Below are positions 33,346 through 47,215 of a DNA stretch of 64,000 nt, one piece after another. A program made the translations under genes and the position numbers. The notes below the pieces were generated by a model. The model was not told the DNA's origin and searched no databases. It saw only the letters and a list, made by a program, of their open reading frames with translations. Within the stretch, counting starts at the first letter, position 1; each line of letters begins with the position of its first letter. The stretch is from Anastatus disparis (Eukaryota; Arthropoda; Insecta; Hymenoptera; Eupelmidae): NCBI GenBank assembly GCA_017163975.1, contig JAFFSR010000251.1, positions 8,742,001 to 8,806,000 of the forward strand. The letters run 5' to 3'.

Positions 33346-33950
33346 AAAACAAAATATTAATGATAAATGTATTCTTATGAACATGTAACATTTATTATCA
33401 AAATAAAAGATTCATTTTTTCATAATTAATATATATGTTTATTTTCATTATTAACTTACAAAATTCATAGAAATAATATGAAATTATGCAAACTATAATA
33501 AAGAATATTTTTTTGTTACTTATTATCGTTAACAATTATATCTTTATAAAGATAATTCACTACTGACAATTCAACGGATTTCAAGTAAGAACAGTAATTT
33601 TTTAAATTATAAAGTACTCTTACTGTGGTACATTCAAAATTAAGAAACTAAAAAGTACTATTTCAAAAAATTTGTAATATTTATTATTAATTTTTAAAAT
33701 TAACAAATCCAATGTCAAATACCATCCTTGTAAATTAAAAATATTTATAATACAACATTAATTATTTCTTATCATCTGTAAGATTATAAATTTAATTAAA
33801 CATCTATAAAATAAATCCAATAATGTAATTTATTATAAATTATATTCAGATAACTTTTCATAATTTAAAATTTTTTATAATTCATCCATACAGTGAATAC
33901 TTTTTTTTTAACAAACCAGCATTTGCTTCATATATAGAAATATATTAAGC

Positions 33951-34110
33951 TGGTGAGTGGTTTAGTCGGTAGAGTGTTGGATTCGTTATCTCGGGGTTCT
34001 GAGTTCGAATGCCGCTCTCGGCAGCCGATTGATAGAAACACCTGGACCTTACATGTGCTGTTTCTTAGCTAAGAATAATTTACGTAAAAAGTTCAGATAA
34101 AATTTTTTCA
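33951..34110 (+). repeat. tRNA-derived SINE, copy 1
   Basis: The tRNA-like head has A box TGGTTTAGTCGGTAGAG and B box GAGTTCGAATGCC. A body begins CCGATTGATA, with CATGTGCT further on. The same head-body junction and CATGTGCT motif occur in the copy at 61570-61785, so both belong to one SINE family. It lies between the two paralogous genes. The 3' end is not sharply defined. Confidence 0.75.
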
Positions 34111-34449
34111 ATGAATTACATTTCAATGTATTATATTTTTATGATTAGCAATTAAATTGCAATCGATTCAAAGAATTTTTATTATTTTTATGTAAAATTT
34201 GTTCATACAAATTTTATTTTCTTTTCATTATTCTAAAATATATTTTTCAATTTTTAAAAATAATTATTTTTAAGATATTTAACTTATTTTGCAAAATTTG
34301 CAATTTCAAATTATAATTGCAAAACTATTTTTTATTCATTTATAAATATCTTGTTCGTTTTTCTATCAATTGAGCAAGGGTACTGATCAAGAAATTTGCT
34401 TTAAAGATAAAGGTCCTTGTTACTTACACCGTCACTTAAACAAGCAAAG

Positions 34450-34958
34450 ATGGGGATCATAACTTTATTGAGATGTAAGTATTATTTATTTATTTTTTTA
34501 TATTATTTAAATATAAATGTTATTTATATATATATATTTATAGATTATTTGAAAAATAATCATTTAAAAAATTATATGAAAATTTGTTACTTTTAGTCAA
34601 GGGAATCAACATTACAAATGAAGATGAAGCACTTGCTTGGGTGTCCAACTTGATAGATCATACGTTTGATAATAAAAAACACGATATGGCCCAGCTTTCA
34701 ACCATTCAAGGAGCTGTAGAAGAATTCAAAAGCTTTTTGGATTTCATACAAAACAAAGAAATGACAGAAATTGATGCTATTAATTTAGATTTGAGACTCC
34801 CAGCTATAGAAAGTCTGTGGGGTAAATTGATGGAATTTCGACCGACGCATTTGGATTATAATCAAGAATATATACCAAAATTAAGATTAATTTCAACAAG
34901 CTTTTTTGAGTCTTTAGCTCTTGGACACTATTTAAATCAAAAATCTAAAAAAGAATGA
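34450..34958 (+). CDS. Small helical protein of unknown function (paralogue 2)
   Basis: Two exons, 34450-34474 (starting ATGGGGATCATAACTTTATT) and 34597-34958, are joined by a 122 bp GT-AG intron in phase 1 and encode 128 residues. The protein is predicted helical throughout, with no signal peptide or membrane segment and a Lys-rich end (QKSKKE). It is paralogous to the product of 32881-33345. The clean intron and start suggest this is the intact member of the pair. The family is not recognised, and a lineage-specific insect gene is likely. Confidence 0.7.
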
Positions 34959-35261
34959 GTAATATTTATTTTATAATACATCTTGATACATCTTTTTTTA
35001 TATTGTCACAGTAATAGCTTTATAAAGTTTGTTTTTTTTTAATAAAAATTAGAACGCAATTATAAACATTCAAATTATAAATAAAAATAAAATATTAAAA
35101 AATATTTTAAATTTTACTTTATTTAATATTAGTCAATAAGACCAATGACAATATTTAATGACTTATACATAATTTAAATCATTTCTGCAAATGAAATATA
35201 TTTCTATATATTTATAAAAAAAAAACTTCATAATTCATTTAAACTGTTAAACTACTTTATT

Positions 35262-36573
<1,312 letters not shown>

Positions 36574-37115
36574 TGTAATAAATTTAATTAAAAGAAAATC
36601 TCCGACGAAATATTTTATTCGCAGTCTTGAAAACTTGCACCGAAAGATCGCAATAAGCAACAATCACTCACAGCAGACGACAAGAATTTAACCAATAAGA
36701 TCACATGTAATTTACAGTGTTTTCGTATTAGTTGGTGCTGCGTTTCGACAGTTTCGACTATTTTAGAAACGATGATCGTTTCTTTGAAGAAAGAAATTTT
36801 GGCGGCATTAAAAAATTAGAAGCATTTTATTGTTATAGGATTAAAAAGACTTCATGGTGTTTCTAATATTACAAATACAAGTATTAGTATCAACAAAATA
36901 TGTTTACTAAAAATTCGTTAATAACATGTGATTTTTTTAAAACGAAATTATGTGTACAGTGCCTCGTAAGTATTATTTGTATAATGTGGTTAAATAAATT
37001 AATATATTTATAATTTTTTAATCTAATCAAGTGGCACATTTTAATGTTAATTTCATCCAAATATAGAACTAATGCTATAATATCGTTAAAAAGTAATGAA
37101 AAAAAATTAACAACA
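36574..37115. promoter_or_regulatory. Divergent ND-23/Hinfp intergenic promoter region
   Basis: 542 bp separate the two start codons. The central part (about 36600-36780) is less AT-rich than its flanks and contains ACCAATAAGA (a CCAAT-like box) and TTAGTTGGTGCTGCG. Head-to-head spacing suggests a bidirectional promoter. No TATA box or initiator could be fixed. Confidence 0.5.
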
Positions 37116-39077
37116 ATGAGTGAAACAGTTGAACAACTTATGACAAGCAAAGATGCTCAAGATAGGTGTAAACGTTGGGTTGAGCACATGAAAGATCCAT
37201 TGTTAATTTTGAATGATAATGATAAACGCAAATTAGAAAGTGAATCCGAAGATTTCGTCGATACAGATTCTGAATTTGATTCGGTTTCAGAATGTGGAGC
37301 AAAAAAAAGAAAATTAGCTGTTCAGTTGAAATATGAAAAATTAGATTTAAACTGCGATTGGAAACAATGTAATTATAATAATAAATCAATGGAGTTATTT
37401 ATTAGACATGTTGCAAATCATGTTACTGAACTTGATATTAGAATTACGGATGAATCTGAAGTTTATGCTTGTCTGTGGTCTGGTTGTATGTATGAAAGTA
37501 ATGTAGATACTGATATTATGCGACATGTGAACTTTCATGCCTTTCATACTAAATTAAAATGTATTGGAACAAATGTTAGAGGAAGAACGAAGCTTCCTGT
37601 AAGCATTTTTTTTCTTTTTTTTAATCTTTAATTATTTTCATTATTGATAAATTAAATTAAAAAATTTTTAAATATTTTATTATAACAGAAATGTAGACGT
37701 GATACGGATTGGAAAAATATTATTGATTCACTACCTCCACATGAATGTAAATGGGAAGATTGCCCAAAAGGAAGTTTTAATAATTATCAATTATTTCTTT
37801 ATCACATTTTAACTCATGTTGAGAATAATCCTAGAGGTAACAAAGTTGAAGGTGGAATTTCATGTCTTTGGAAAGATTGCAAAGGAAAATTTCCTAGTCT
37901 TTATAAGTTACGAGAACATGTACGAGTTCATACTAAAGAAAAAATAATTGCTTGTCCTGATTGTGGGTCTATGTTTGCCTCAAATACAAAATTCCATGAT
38001 CATTGTAAACGACAAATTCCTTTGGAAGGTTTGTTATTAATATTAATTAATATATTTGTTTAAAATATAAAAAAAATTATTGGCTTTTTGAAAATTTTAA
38101 CATATTTTAATACACGTTTTTCTTGTTTACAGTACAAGGTTTTCAATGTTCCTATTGTAATAAATATTATCCAACAGAGTGTATTTTAAGAGAACATATG
38201 AGGAATCATATCTTTCATTATAAATGTGATAAGTGTGATATGAGTTGTGAATCTCCTTCAGGTTTAGCTAAACATATATTGTATAGGCATACAAAGACTA
38301 GAAATTTCCCATGTTCCTTATGTTCACATGCTGCTAAATCTCAACAAGATCTTGATTACCATATGTCTGTTCACACTACTGGACCAAATTTTACTTGTAA
38401 TGTTGATGGTTGTCCATACACTTGCAAAAATGCATATACGTTAGATAGGTAATTCAAATTATTTTATAAAATTTTTTCCTTCCTAATACTTTTAAATGTA
38501 CCAATTTATTTAATATTTACACAAATTTTATTTATTATTTACAGACATGTAGAAAAAATGCATAGATTAGAAATTCGTTGGTATTGTTGTCATGAATGTC
38601 CTATAAAATACAGAAAAAGTTATAGACTTACAAGACATCTTATTGAAGCACATCACTTACGATGGTTAAGTGGTCATACAAGATTTCAATACATACTTGA
38701 AGATGATGGTTGTTATCGACTCCAAACAGTAAGATATGAAAGTATTGATGAAGATGCGAACATTGATAAAGAACCAAGTTCTCATAATGAGAATGAAAAT
38801 GAAGTTACATGTGCCAACAAAGAGGTGAATTTCATATATTATTATATAAATATAGTAATGTTTCATCTAAAAAAATTTTTATAATTTAAAGGTATCTGAA
38901 GACGTACAAGATAAAAGAGAATCTGGAAAATCAATGCCCGCTATTCCCTCTGCTAATATTTTAATTTCTATTGACGAAATAGATGAACATGGAAATATTA
39001 TTAATAGTAAAGTTATTGAAACTCAAGAAACAACAGAATTACCGCCATCAACAGAGCCTCCAATTATACTAACGTAA
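37116..39077 (+). CDS. Hinfp: Histone H4 transcription factor Hinfp, C2H2 zinc fingers
   Basis: Five exons: 37116-37598, 37689-38028, 38133-38448, 38545-38824 and 38892-39077, with GT-AG introns and continuous frame, encoding 534 residues (human HINFP 517). About nine C2H2 fingers run from residue 85 to 440, including FQCSYCNKYYPTECILREHM and YKCDKCDMSCESPSGLAKHI. After the last finger comes the family-specific block WLSGHTRFQYILEDDGCYRL then QTVRYESI, which identifies HINFP. An acidic Ser/Glu stretch and a KKRK-like basic cluster lie before the fingers. The family binds histone H4 promoters in the nucleus. The start chosen is ATG 37116 (MSETVEQLM). An in-frame ATG at 37044 would add 24 residues. 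Confidence 0.95.
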
Positions 39078-39584
39078 TAATTAACGATCCTTTAATTTTA
39101 AAGATTTGTTTTATTTTATCGATTTAGACAAATTGCAAAATACATTATTTTTATATTTTCAACATTTGTTGTATCCAACAACATATTTGGTTACATAGTA
39201 TTATAAAACTAAATATTATTAAGAAATATTTATGTCCTAAGATGAAAAGACTTATTAGATGACAAGTAAATGTTAAGAGTTTAATAAAGACAAATATAAA
39301 AATTGTACGTTTTTTTTTAATAAATATATATGAGATTACAATATTTTTAACACTTCTCTTATTTAAGTATTGTAGAAAAATCCATATCAATAGATAGTTA
39401 TAAAAAATGTAATTTCAATAAATAATTTACAATTCATAATCATTCAAATTAAATATCAACATAATATTTAAAAAGCATAAGAAGCATGTTTGAATCACAT
39501 AAAATTTATCTGCAAATTTGTAAAATATTGATAGGTACTTAATAAAATTTAATATAAATTTATAATTATGATTTACATTCATAT

Positions 39585-42089
39585 TCATTTTCTTCTTTTA
39601 CATTTTGTTCTTCCTCTTCGTCTTCTTGGCGCTGTTGTACGACTAGTATCGGATTTTTTTGAAGATCTGGAATAAGAATAGTTTTGTAATACAAACCAAA
39701 AATTAAAAATATTTTAAATATTTTTTGTTGGAGCAGATTATAAATGTACCTGTGTACTCTGTTTACTGACACTGTAGGCTGTTTTTTTAATTGTAAATGT
39801 TGCTGCACTAATTCAGCCAATTTTCCTTGTTGAGCTAACATCGATAAAAATGTACAAATAAATTCATCATAATTATGAGTCCTTCTGCAATCATCAATCT
39901 GAAAAACAAAAATTTGTTTGTATTTCTTTTTTATTCATCAATATATTTTTATGTAAATAACAGCCTTACCTTATACTTGTTTCGTTTATCGTTTTCATCT
40001 TTTAATGCCGTTTCACAAATGCCAATTTCATGTTCTAAATTTTTTAATAATGCCAAGAGATCTTTTGGAGCAAAGGTGTGAGGTTCAAAGAGTTCAGGAT
40101 ATTTAGAACATAATTTTGAATCTATTTTTTCAACTTTCTTTTCTTCTGTAACTGTATCTCCATTACTTGTTTTAACTCTTGCATGTGGAATTCTTACTTC
40201 TCCTGATAGACATACTTTTTTATTTAATTGTGTACTATCAGAGACAAGTCTTTTTCCATTAATATTTATATTGCCCAAGGAACGAGCTGATTAAATGTAA
40301 TACATATATCAATTAGTACCATATTTTATTAAAATAGTATATATGATTTCTATATTAATCTTATATTAATTACTTACATAATCCATTATCGTTTTTTTCA
40401 TTTCCAGCGACTTTAATCACAACAAACTTTTTAAAATCCTTTGTTGATGTAGGACTTATTTGACCAGAATTCCAACTCCAACCTAAATGAAATTTTTGAT
40501 TTAGAAATATTCATATTTTAATGTAATCTAGATTTTAAAAGTATATACTCACTCTGTGGTGAATTAAAAGCAGAACCTATTTCAGATGAAGTGTCAGTAC
40601 TTGATGAACTATGTGCAGGGGATGTTTGAATTTGAAGAGGTGTTGCATAATCGAGTGCACAAACATTGACTACTTTTTCAATACCACTGTTAAATGTTAA
40701 GAATACATTAATTATTTTTATTAATTGCATGCAAATAATTATTTTTAACTATTAACCTTTGAGTTATCTACTACTTTTAATAATGTTCAAATGAAATTTT
40801 TACCTCGTTGAAGGCTTTGTATTTGAATTGGAAGCTTCTTCAATTTCATTGTTTGAATCATTACATTTTTCTACACTAATAACTGGTATTGGATTTGTAC
40901 CTTCAGGTTCATTTTTTACTACAATACTATTTTCTTCTTCAGTCTTTTCTTTCTTTTCATTTGATTTTTCTGACTTTTCATTATCAGTACTATTACTATT
41001 ATTACTACTATTACTATGATTCTTACTATTATCGGAGTTATTTTGATGAGTTAATTTTACAAGTTGCTGCAGAGCTTCAAGAACTATTTGTCTATTAGTT
41101 TTGAGCATTGTTAATTTATGAGAAATTGCAAGCCTACGATCTGGTACAACAGCCATTAAATTAAATCTTATATCTTGCAATTGTTCTCCTGTCGAAATTC
41201 CTAATCGATCTGTTATGACTCGTTTAAACTGTTCTGTCCATTCTTCATCTTCTTTCCATGGACCATGATCCATTGGAAAAGGTTTTAAGCCATCTAATTC
41301 AAAAAGCCTTCCATTTATAGGCACATAACTGACAAAATGATAAGCTTCTCCAGTAAACCTACCACTAGATACACCAGATGTATTTTTTTCTTGTCTTCTT
41401 TTAGCTTGAGGCATAGCATGGGAATTATGTGCACATGCTAATTCTGGTGTGTTACCTATAGCCCATCCTTTATTTTCTGGACACATACCAGTTGTATGAA
41501 GTTTTAAACGTGATAATGTTGCGCCAAGATCAATACTTGGACAGTTTAATAAAACAGAAAGTAAAGCGTGTGTAGCACAACTATTCGGGACAACCTAAAA
41601 ACAATTATTATTAAACTTATACTGATCACCAAAAATTGTAATAATACTTATGATATTTGACAAAGAATATTTATATTTTACCTGTTGTGCGAAAAATATA
41701 CTGTTGACAATCTCTTCATCCTTGACAAAGCTTTCATCTTGATCAACGACCTTACGACGTGATCGTCTTTCTTCTATCCAACGAAATAAAAATATAAAAC
41801 CATAAACAGGACCCTCCAAAGATTTTTGAAGATCGTATATCTCTTCAACTTGAACTCCTTTTACACCAAAATCTTCCAAAAGAAGCGTAAATAATCCTAA
41901 AAAAACATATTTATTTTTCAATGATATTGTTTGAGAATTTTAAAATTTATTATTTTCAATCACATATAGCAATTATTTTGATTGATAATCAAAATAATGA
42001 CATCTAAGAGGTGTGTTTATATTTTCTATACCTGGATCACTTTCAAGTTCTAACCAACCCTCGGTCAAGCGGTTAATGTCAACTGGCAT
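39585..42089 (-). CDS. calypso: Ubiquitin carboxyl-terminal hydrolase Calypso (BAP1)
   Basis: Catalytic subunit of the Polycomb repressive deubiquitinase, which removes ubiquitin from histone H2A with the partner Asx. Eight exons: 42032-42089, 41682-41896, 40804-41594, 40553-40686, 40378-40482, 39970-40286, 39750-39898 and 39585-39666. All have GT-AG introns and matching phases, encoding 616 residues. The N terminus [20 protein letters not shown] is the conserved UCH start. The catalytic set is Gln91, Cys97 ([10 protein letters not shown]), His177 (GEAYHFVSY) and Asp192 (LFELDG). An Asn/Ser/Lys/Glu-rich linker follows (about 265-340). The ULD helices hold [17 protein letters not shown] and [17 protein letters not shown]. 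The end is a basic tail ([13 protein letters not shown]). It is longer than the Drosophila protein because of the linker. Confidence 0.97.
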
Positions 42090-43299
42090 TTTGGTGTCAT
42101 TTCCTTTTTATAACTTTGCACGAAATATATTAAACATGTAAAATTATGTTTACAATCTTATTTAAACTTTATTGTGTCATTCCAAGTATCAGCTGTATAA
42201 GATGCCATTTGTATCTTTCTTTATTTCACGCAAACTGAGCTCGCACATTATAATATCTATAGATGACTTATTAGTCACGTGACAAGGTCGTATGATCTTT
42301 TTGTAAAAATTGTCTAAAATTTATTTAAAAAATTTTCCAATATTTTTTAATATTGCAACATGTTATTTCAAATTTATAATATCTATTGAGATATCTAAAT
42401 AAATATTAATAAGTAGAATTATTTAATTATTTATTTTAAAAAAGTATAATGAATAAAGCATAAAGGCTGCTTTTTAAATATTACACGTCGATTGATGAAA
42501 ATGCATCCGTTTATTTTTCTCATCTTATCTCAATTTTTTTAGCAGACTTTTATAAGATAATTCCGCGATAAATATAACCTAATCCAAGCTAAAAAAAGAA
42601 AAGTTATTCTGAAATATACTATCTACGTACAGAATGGTCTTAAACGATAAATACGTATATAAAAAGCACTATATATTATATTAAATTAAAATTTTTTTAG
42701 TACAAAGTGGTGCACATGCGCACATTTTCTAACGCAGCTGGTTTTGCTTTTGGCTAGGGTGAAAAACCGTGAAAAAAATTGGACTTTTTAAATACCCGTA
42801 GCAGTACAAAGAAACAAGAGAAAGAAAGTAGAAAGTGCAATACACTGTGTAGTGTTGAAAAAAGGAAACTTTTGATGAGAAAAAAAGAAAATATAGTACA
42901 AAGTGTCGGATTTTGTTTTTGTTTTTTTAATTTATTTCAGTGATAGCTAGTGTAATAAACATGAAGTAAAAACGCTGAAATACGTTCATCTGAAAAATAA
43001 AAATAATGGGTATTTTCCCAAGTACATCTTTTTCTTTGTTACAAAAACTTTAAAAAAAAAGTTGCTCGTGAAAAAATATTAATCATGTTACTTATTTAAG
43101 ATGTTTTACAAACATAAAGGTTTTATGTAAATTACAAATAAATATTACGAAATTTCGTTATACAACGTTTTGTTATTGTTAAACTGTTAATATAAAAATT
43201 GTAATATTACAATATTTTAATAAAGATTTACCTATACTTTAAAACTAAAGAAAATTATTTAGTGCTTCATATTGAAACGTTTGTTGTTCTTTATCCATA
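42090..43299. promoter_or_regulatory. Divergent calypso/ANKRD54 intergenic region
   Basis: 1.2 kb lie between two oppositely transcribed starts. No coding sequence or repeat is recognised. A somewhat GC-richer segment (about 42700-42860) with CACATGCGCACATTTTCTAA could hold promoter elements. No TATA box could be assigned with confidence. Confidence 0.4.
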
Positions 43300-44974
43300 A
43301 TGAATTTTATAGATTCTGGAGTGGAGACTGGTAATGACTCGAATGATAGTTCAGTCATTCAACATGATAATCTTGTTGCCATGACTTCTGTTGATACATC
43401 TGATCAAAATCAATCAAATGTTAGTAATGTTTCTGCAATTTTTACATCCTCTAGCGGAAATGCTAATGGAATTATAAAAGAAGTAGATTCATCAAATGAA
43501 ATAATATCATCACCAGCAGCTACAGGTCAAGAATCATTACCTGGTGCAGTAGTAGATACACTTCAAAGTACACCAAATAATAGTTTGGTCAGTGTTAGCA
43601 TGTTTAATAAATCACCGTTTGAATCGATAACTTTTGATTCTAGAAATCTGTTCTCTTCTTCCTCCGTCTCTGATATGATGGTAAATATATCAAATAATTA
43701 TTTTTTAAGGATGCTATATAAAGTAACATTCATTAAAAATTAATCTTTCATCTATATAATTTTAAATATGTAATCAAATAAAATAGTTCACTTCCTAAAG
43801 CATAAATTATTATAATTTTGATTTTACCCATTGTATTAAGATAATTTTATATAATGCATATAAAAAAGTTAATAATATTATTCTATCTTTTAGAAAAATT
43901 TATTTATTTATTTATTATTACAACAACTTCTTTAAAGTTTATTATTTAAAATTTTATATTATTTTTTTTGAGCAATTTTTACAATATTTTTAATTAAATT
44001 AACTTTTTATAATTTAAGGTTCTACAGTTTCAAATACCTCCTATGTTTGGTCATGATTGTTCATTACCTGGCTCATCTGTTTTAAAAACTAGTAAGTTTA
44101 CATTTAGTAATAAAAGAATAAATTAACAATAAATATATTACATGAGTTTAAAACAATATGGTTTCTACAGAGTTAAGAGCCATTACAGATAAAACAAAAA
44201 GTAGCATAAATAGACGCAAGCAGCTTTTTCATAGGTTTGACTTTAAAAGTTCATTAAATGAACGTAAAATGCGTTTAGCTGCAGCTACAAACAATATTGA
44301 CATTGTACAAAGGTTGTTAGATGAAGGAGTTTCGCCTAATAATTGGGATGAACATGGAAGATCTCCATTACATTTGGCATCATGCAGGTACTGAAAGATT
44401 TTTGTTCATTTTTTATATATTTAAATTAATTAATATTTATTTTTATAGACAGATTTTTATAAATATTTCAATGAAAAAATTTTTTATTTATATTGTTTAC
44501 AATATATATACTTGTAGTAATAAATGAAATAAATTTTTCAGAGGTTACACGGAAATGGTAAAGTTACTTTTAACTTATGGAGCTGATCCAAACAGACGAG
44601 ATTCCATTGGTAATACGCCTTTGCACCTTGCAACAGTGACAAGTAAAATATCAGTAGTGACTTTACTGCTTATGGCTGGCACAGATGTTCTTTCATCCGA
44701 TAGTCATGGTCATAATCCATTGCAACTTGCTCAAACAAAATTGCGACTGATACAGAACTGCAAAGGAGCAGACATGAATGCAATTAAAGATGAAGTACGT
44801 AACATTATTGGTATGTTACTTGCCTACCTTCAAAAACAAAAGGATGCTCGTGAACAAGTCGAAGCTTTAAGTAGTTTGTGTTCACGACTTTCTTTATCTA
44901 ATTCTTCTGATCAAATTAAGGATGATGTTAGAAATTTGTTAGCTAATCTCGACTCACTTAGCATAACGAATTAA
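43300..44974 (+). CDS. Ankrd54: Ankyrin repeat domain-containing protein 54
   Basis: Four exons: 43300-43680, 44019-44091, 44171-44387 and 44542-44974, with GT-AG introns and continuous frame, encoding 367 residues. The first 150 residues are Ser/Asn-rich and probably disordered. Ankyrin repeats run from about residue 187 to 290, with RLAAATNNIDIVQRLLDEGV, HGRSPLHLASC, MVKLLLTYGADPNRRDSIGN and TPLHLATVTSKISVVTLLLM. The C-terminal helices (VRNIIGMLLAYLQ and DDVRNLLANLDSLSI) match the vertebrate ANKRD54 tail. In mammals the protein is a nucleocytoplasmic adaptor that binds Lyn/Btk-type kinases, but whether that role holds in insects is not shown. The long N-terminal extension is poorly conserved. 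Confidence 0.9.
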
Positions 44975-47215
44975 TTGATTTTTCATACATAGTAATAACA
45001 TAAGAAGATAGCCTACTTACTGAGATCAATTTGCACATCGAAATATGTTAGCATAAGATTATGCTTGCCGATTTGAACTTGCGAAAAAATTCGATATCTT
45101 TACACTTTTTAATAAGGAAATATCTTTATAAAGCTGATATATCTCTAAAAACTTCTTAATCAAATGCTATTAATTTTTAAACGTATTTTATATTAATAAT
45201 ATACTACTTGTTTATGCATAAATTCATACCATCATTCATACATATATTGTATATAACTTCTTTTAAGTTAAGTAGGAGTTTTAAAAAAATAATTGCATAA
45301 ACAGTGTAAATAATGTTTTTTAATTTTTAAATTGTAATTATAAAGTTTAGAACTTTTTCAAGTCAAATTTATTGTATGCTGTTGTATAATATGCATCAGC
45401 TGTTATCAATTAATTATAAAAGCATTTTTGAAGAAATATAAGCAACATTTATACTTAATATGTGTGTTAATTATTTTCCAATATTTTTAGTTGAAATGCT
45501 TATACTTTGTTTATGAAACAATTTATCATTAAGATTATTTTATTTTGAAAAAAAATTTTTTGCTATATAAAAATTAATACAAATTACCTTCAATTAGAAA
45601 AAAAAATATTTTTGTCCCGATGATTTCATTATGGTAAAATTTAAATTTTCGTTTGTATAAAATAAATTTCATCTCCAGCTAAAACTATAAAATTATAAAT
45701 CTAATTCAAATATTAAATTTTGGAGGTAAGTTATTAATATAAGTAAACCTTATAATCTAATTTTACTTAACAAATTACGTTTGAATTTGTAGTATATAAA
45801 TATTTTATCTAAAAATTTATTTTAAAAAAAAATCAAAATGGAGGGTCAAAAAATATTACAAAAATAAATTAGATAATTTTTTTTTAATTTTTAAATTGTA
45901 GTTACAAAGCTTAGATATTCTTAAATAAAATTTGTCACATTCTTTTGAACTCTTTTATTGTATGCATGATAAATATCAAATAATATAATTATAAAAGCAT
46001 ATTTTAAAGAAATACAGACAACATTTATAGTAAACAAATATTTGCCAATCCATTCTTAATATGTCCACCTTAAATATATATAATACAATTTTTGGTATAA
46101 AAAATCGATAATGACTTAACATTGATAATATATTCAAATGCAATGATTGTATAACTGGAAAAGATTGTTATTCCTTAAAATTCTACAACTAAAACGTAAG
46201 CTCGATTACAATGTAAACCCTGATTACTTTATCTATAAGCAAAGAACAAATAACAAAAATGTATGTATCAAATTGTTAATATTACTTTATTACTGATCTA
46301 TCTACAAGTTTAAGCTCCTACATATATAAACAAACTGCATAAAAATATTTAAATTTTTTAATTTTGACATAAGATCACAGAGCATCATGATTTGTGCCAG
46401 TTAAGCAATGGCTAAGAAGACCTTTGACATGCTAATGTAAATATTTAAATTTAAATTTTTTTGACGAAATTTAAAAATGTATTTTATAAACTAATACCTA
46501 AAAACATCTCTGGCATTTCACACAGAGCAATGTATTGATTGGCATGTAAAAAGTTTAAATTTTTTACTATTTTGGTATAATATTTCCCGACAACCGATGG
46601 CACAAACAAACTATCGTGGTCCAAAAATTCTATTGAGAATGTTAATTGTTAATTGAAATTTAATCTTTTTTAACAAAAATGACAAACAGCAACGATGGAT
46701 TATTAAACTTAAACATAATTGTAATCAAAGTCACTTTCATATACAAACAGAACAATGCAACACTAAATGAGAATAAATTAAAAAAAAGAAAATGAATAGA
46801 ATCAAATTACTTTTTAGAGAACAAAAAAATATATTTTTTATTACATTTAAAATCATAAAATTAATGAAAATTACCGAAAAGAGTGATTATATATCCATTT
46901 TCTAGCCAAAAAAAAACAGAATTTTCATACCAGATAGTTTCATTATGTCAAACATATTTTATTTTACTTTCTCTTCGTTTCTTTAGCCTATTTAACTATC
47001 ATACACTACTTACACACTAATCAACAAATAGGAAAAAATCAGAAAATTATTTTCTTGTTATTTGGCTCGGCTCGTATTACGCGAAAATGTATGCTTCAAT
47101 CGAACGCGCAAATATCGTTTCATCGGTTTTACTCATTATCCATATAATATTTGTTCATTTTAATTATTTTATAGTCATCGTTTTCTTACTAAAGCCCAGG
47201 TGCTCGTAAGAGTAG
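44975..47215. other. Convergent intergenic region with a diverged duplication
   Basis: No gene is seen between the ANKRD54 stop and the sphingosine kinase stop. Part of it is 3' UTR of both genes, with several AATAAA-like signals. Two segments, about 45310-45460 and 45885-46040, are diverged direct copies. Both run from TTTTTAATTTTTAAATTGTA through TATTGTATGC to ATAATTATAAAAGCAT and AAGAAATA. Confidence 0.6.

Noticed and set aside
33951..34026. Functional tRNA gene
   Set aside because: A and B boxes are present, but the acceptor stem and anticodon arm do not pair well, and the same head is attached to a repeat body at 61570. It is a SINE head.
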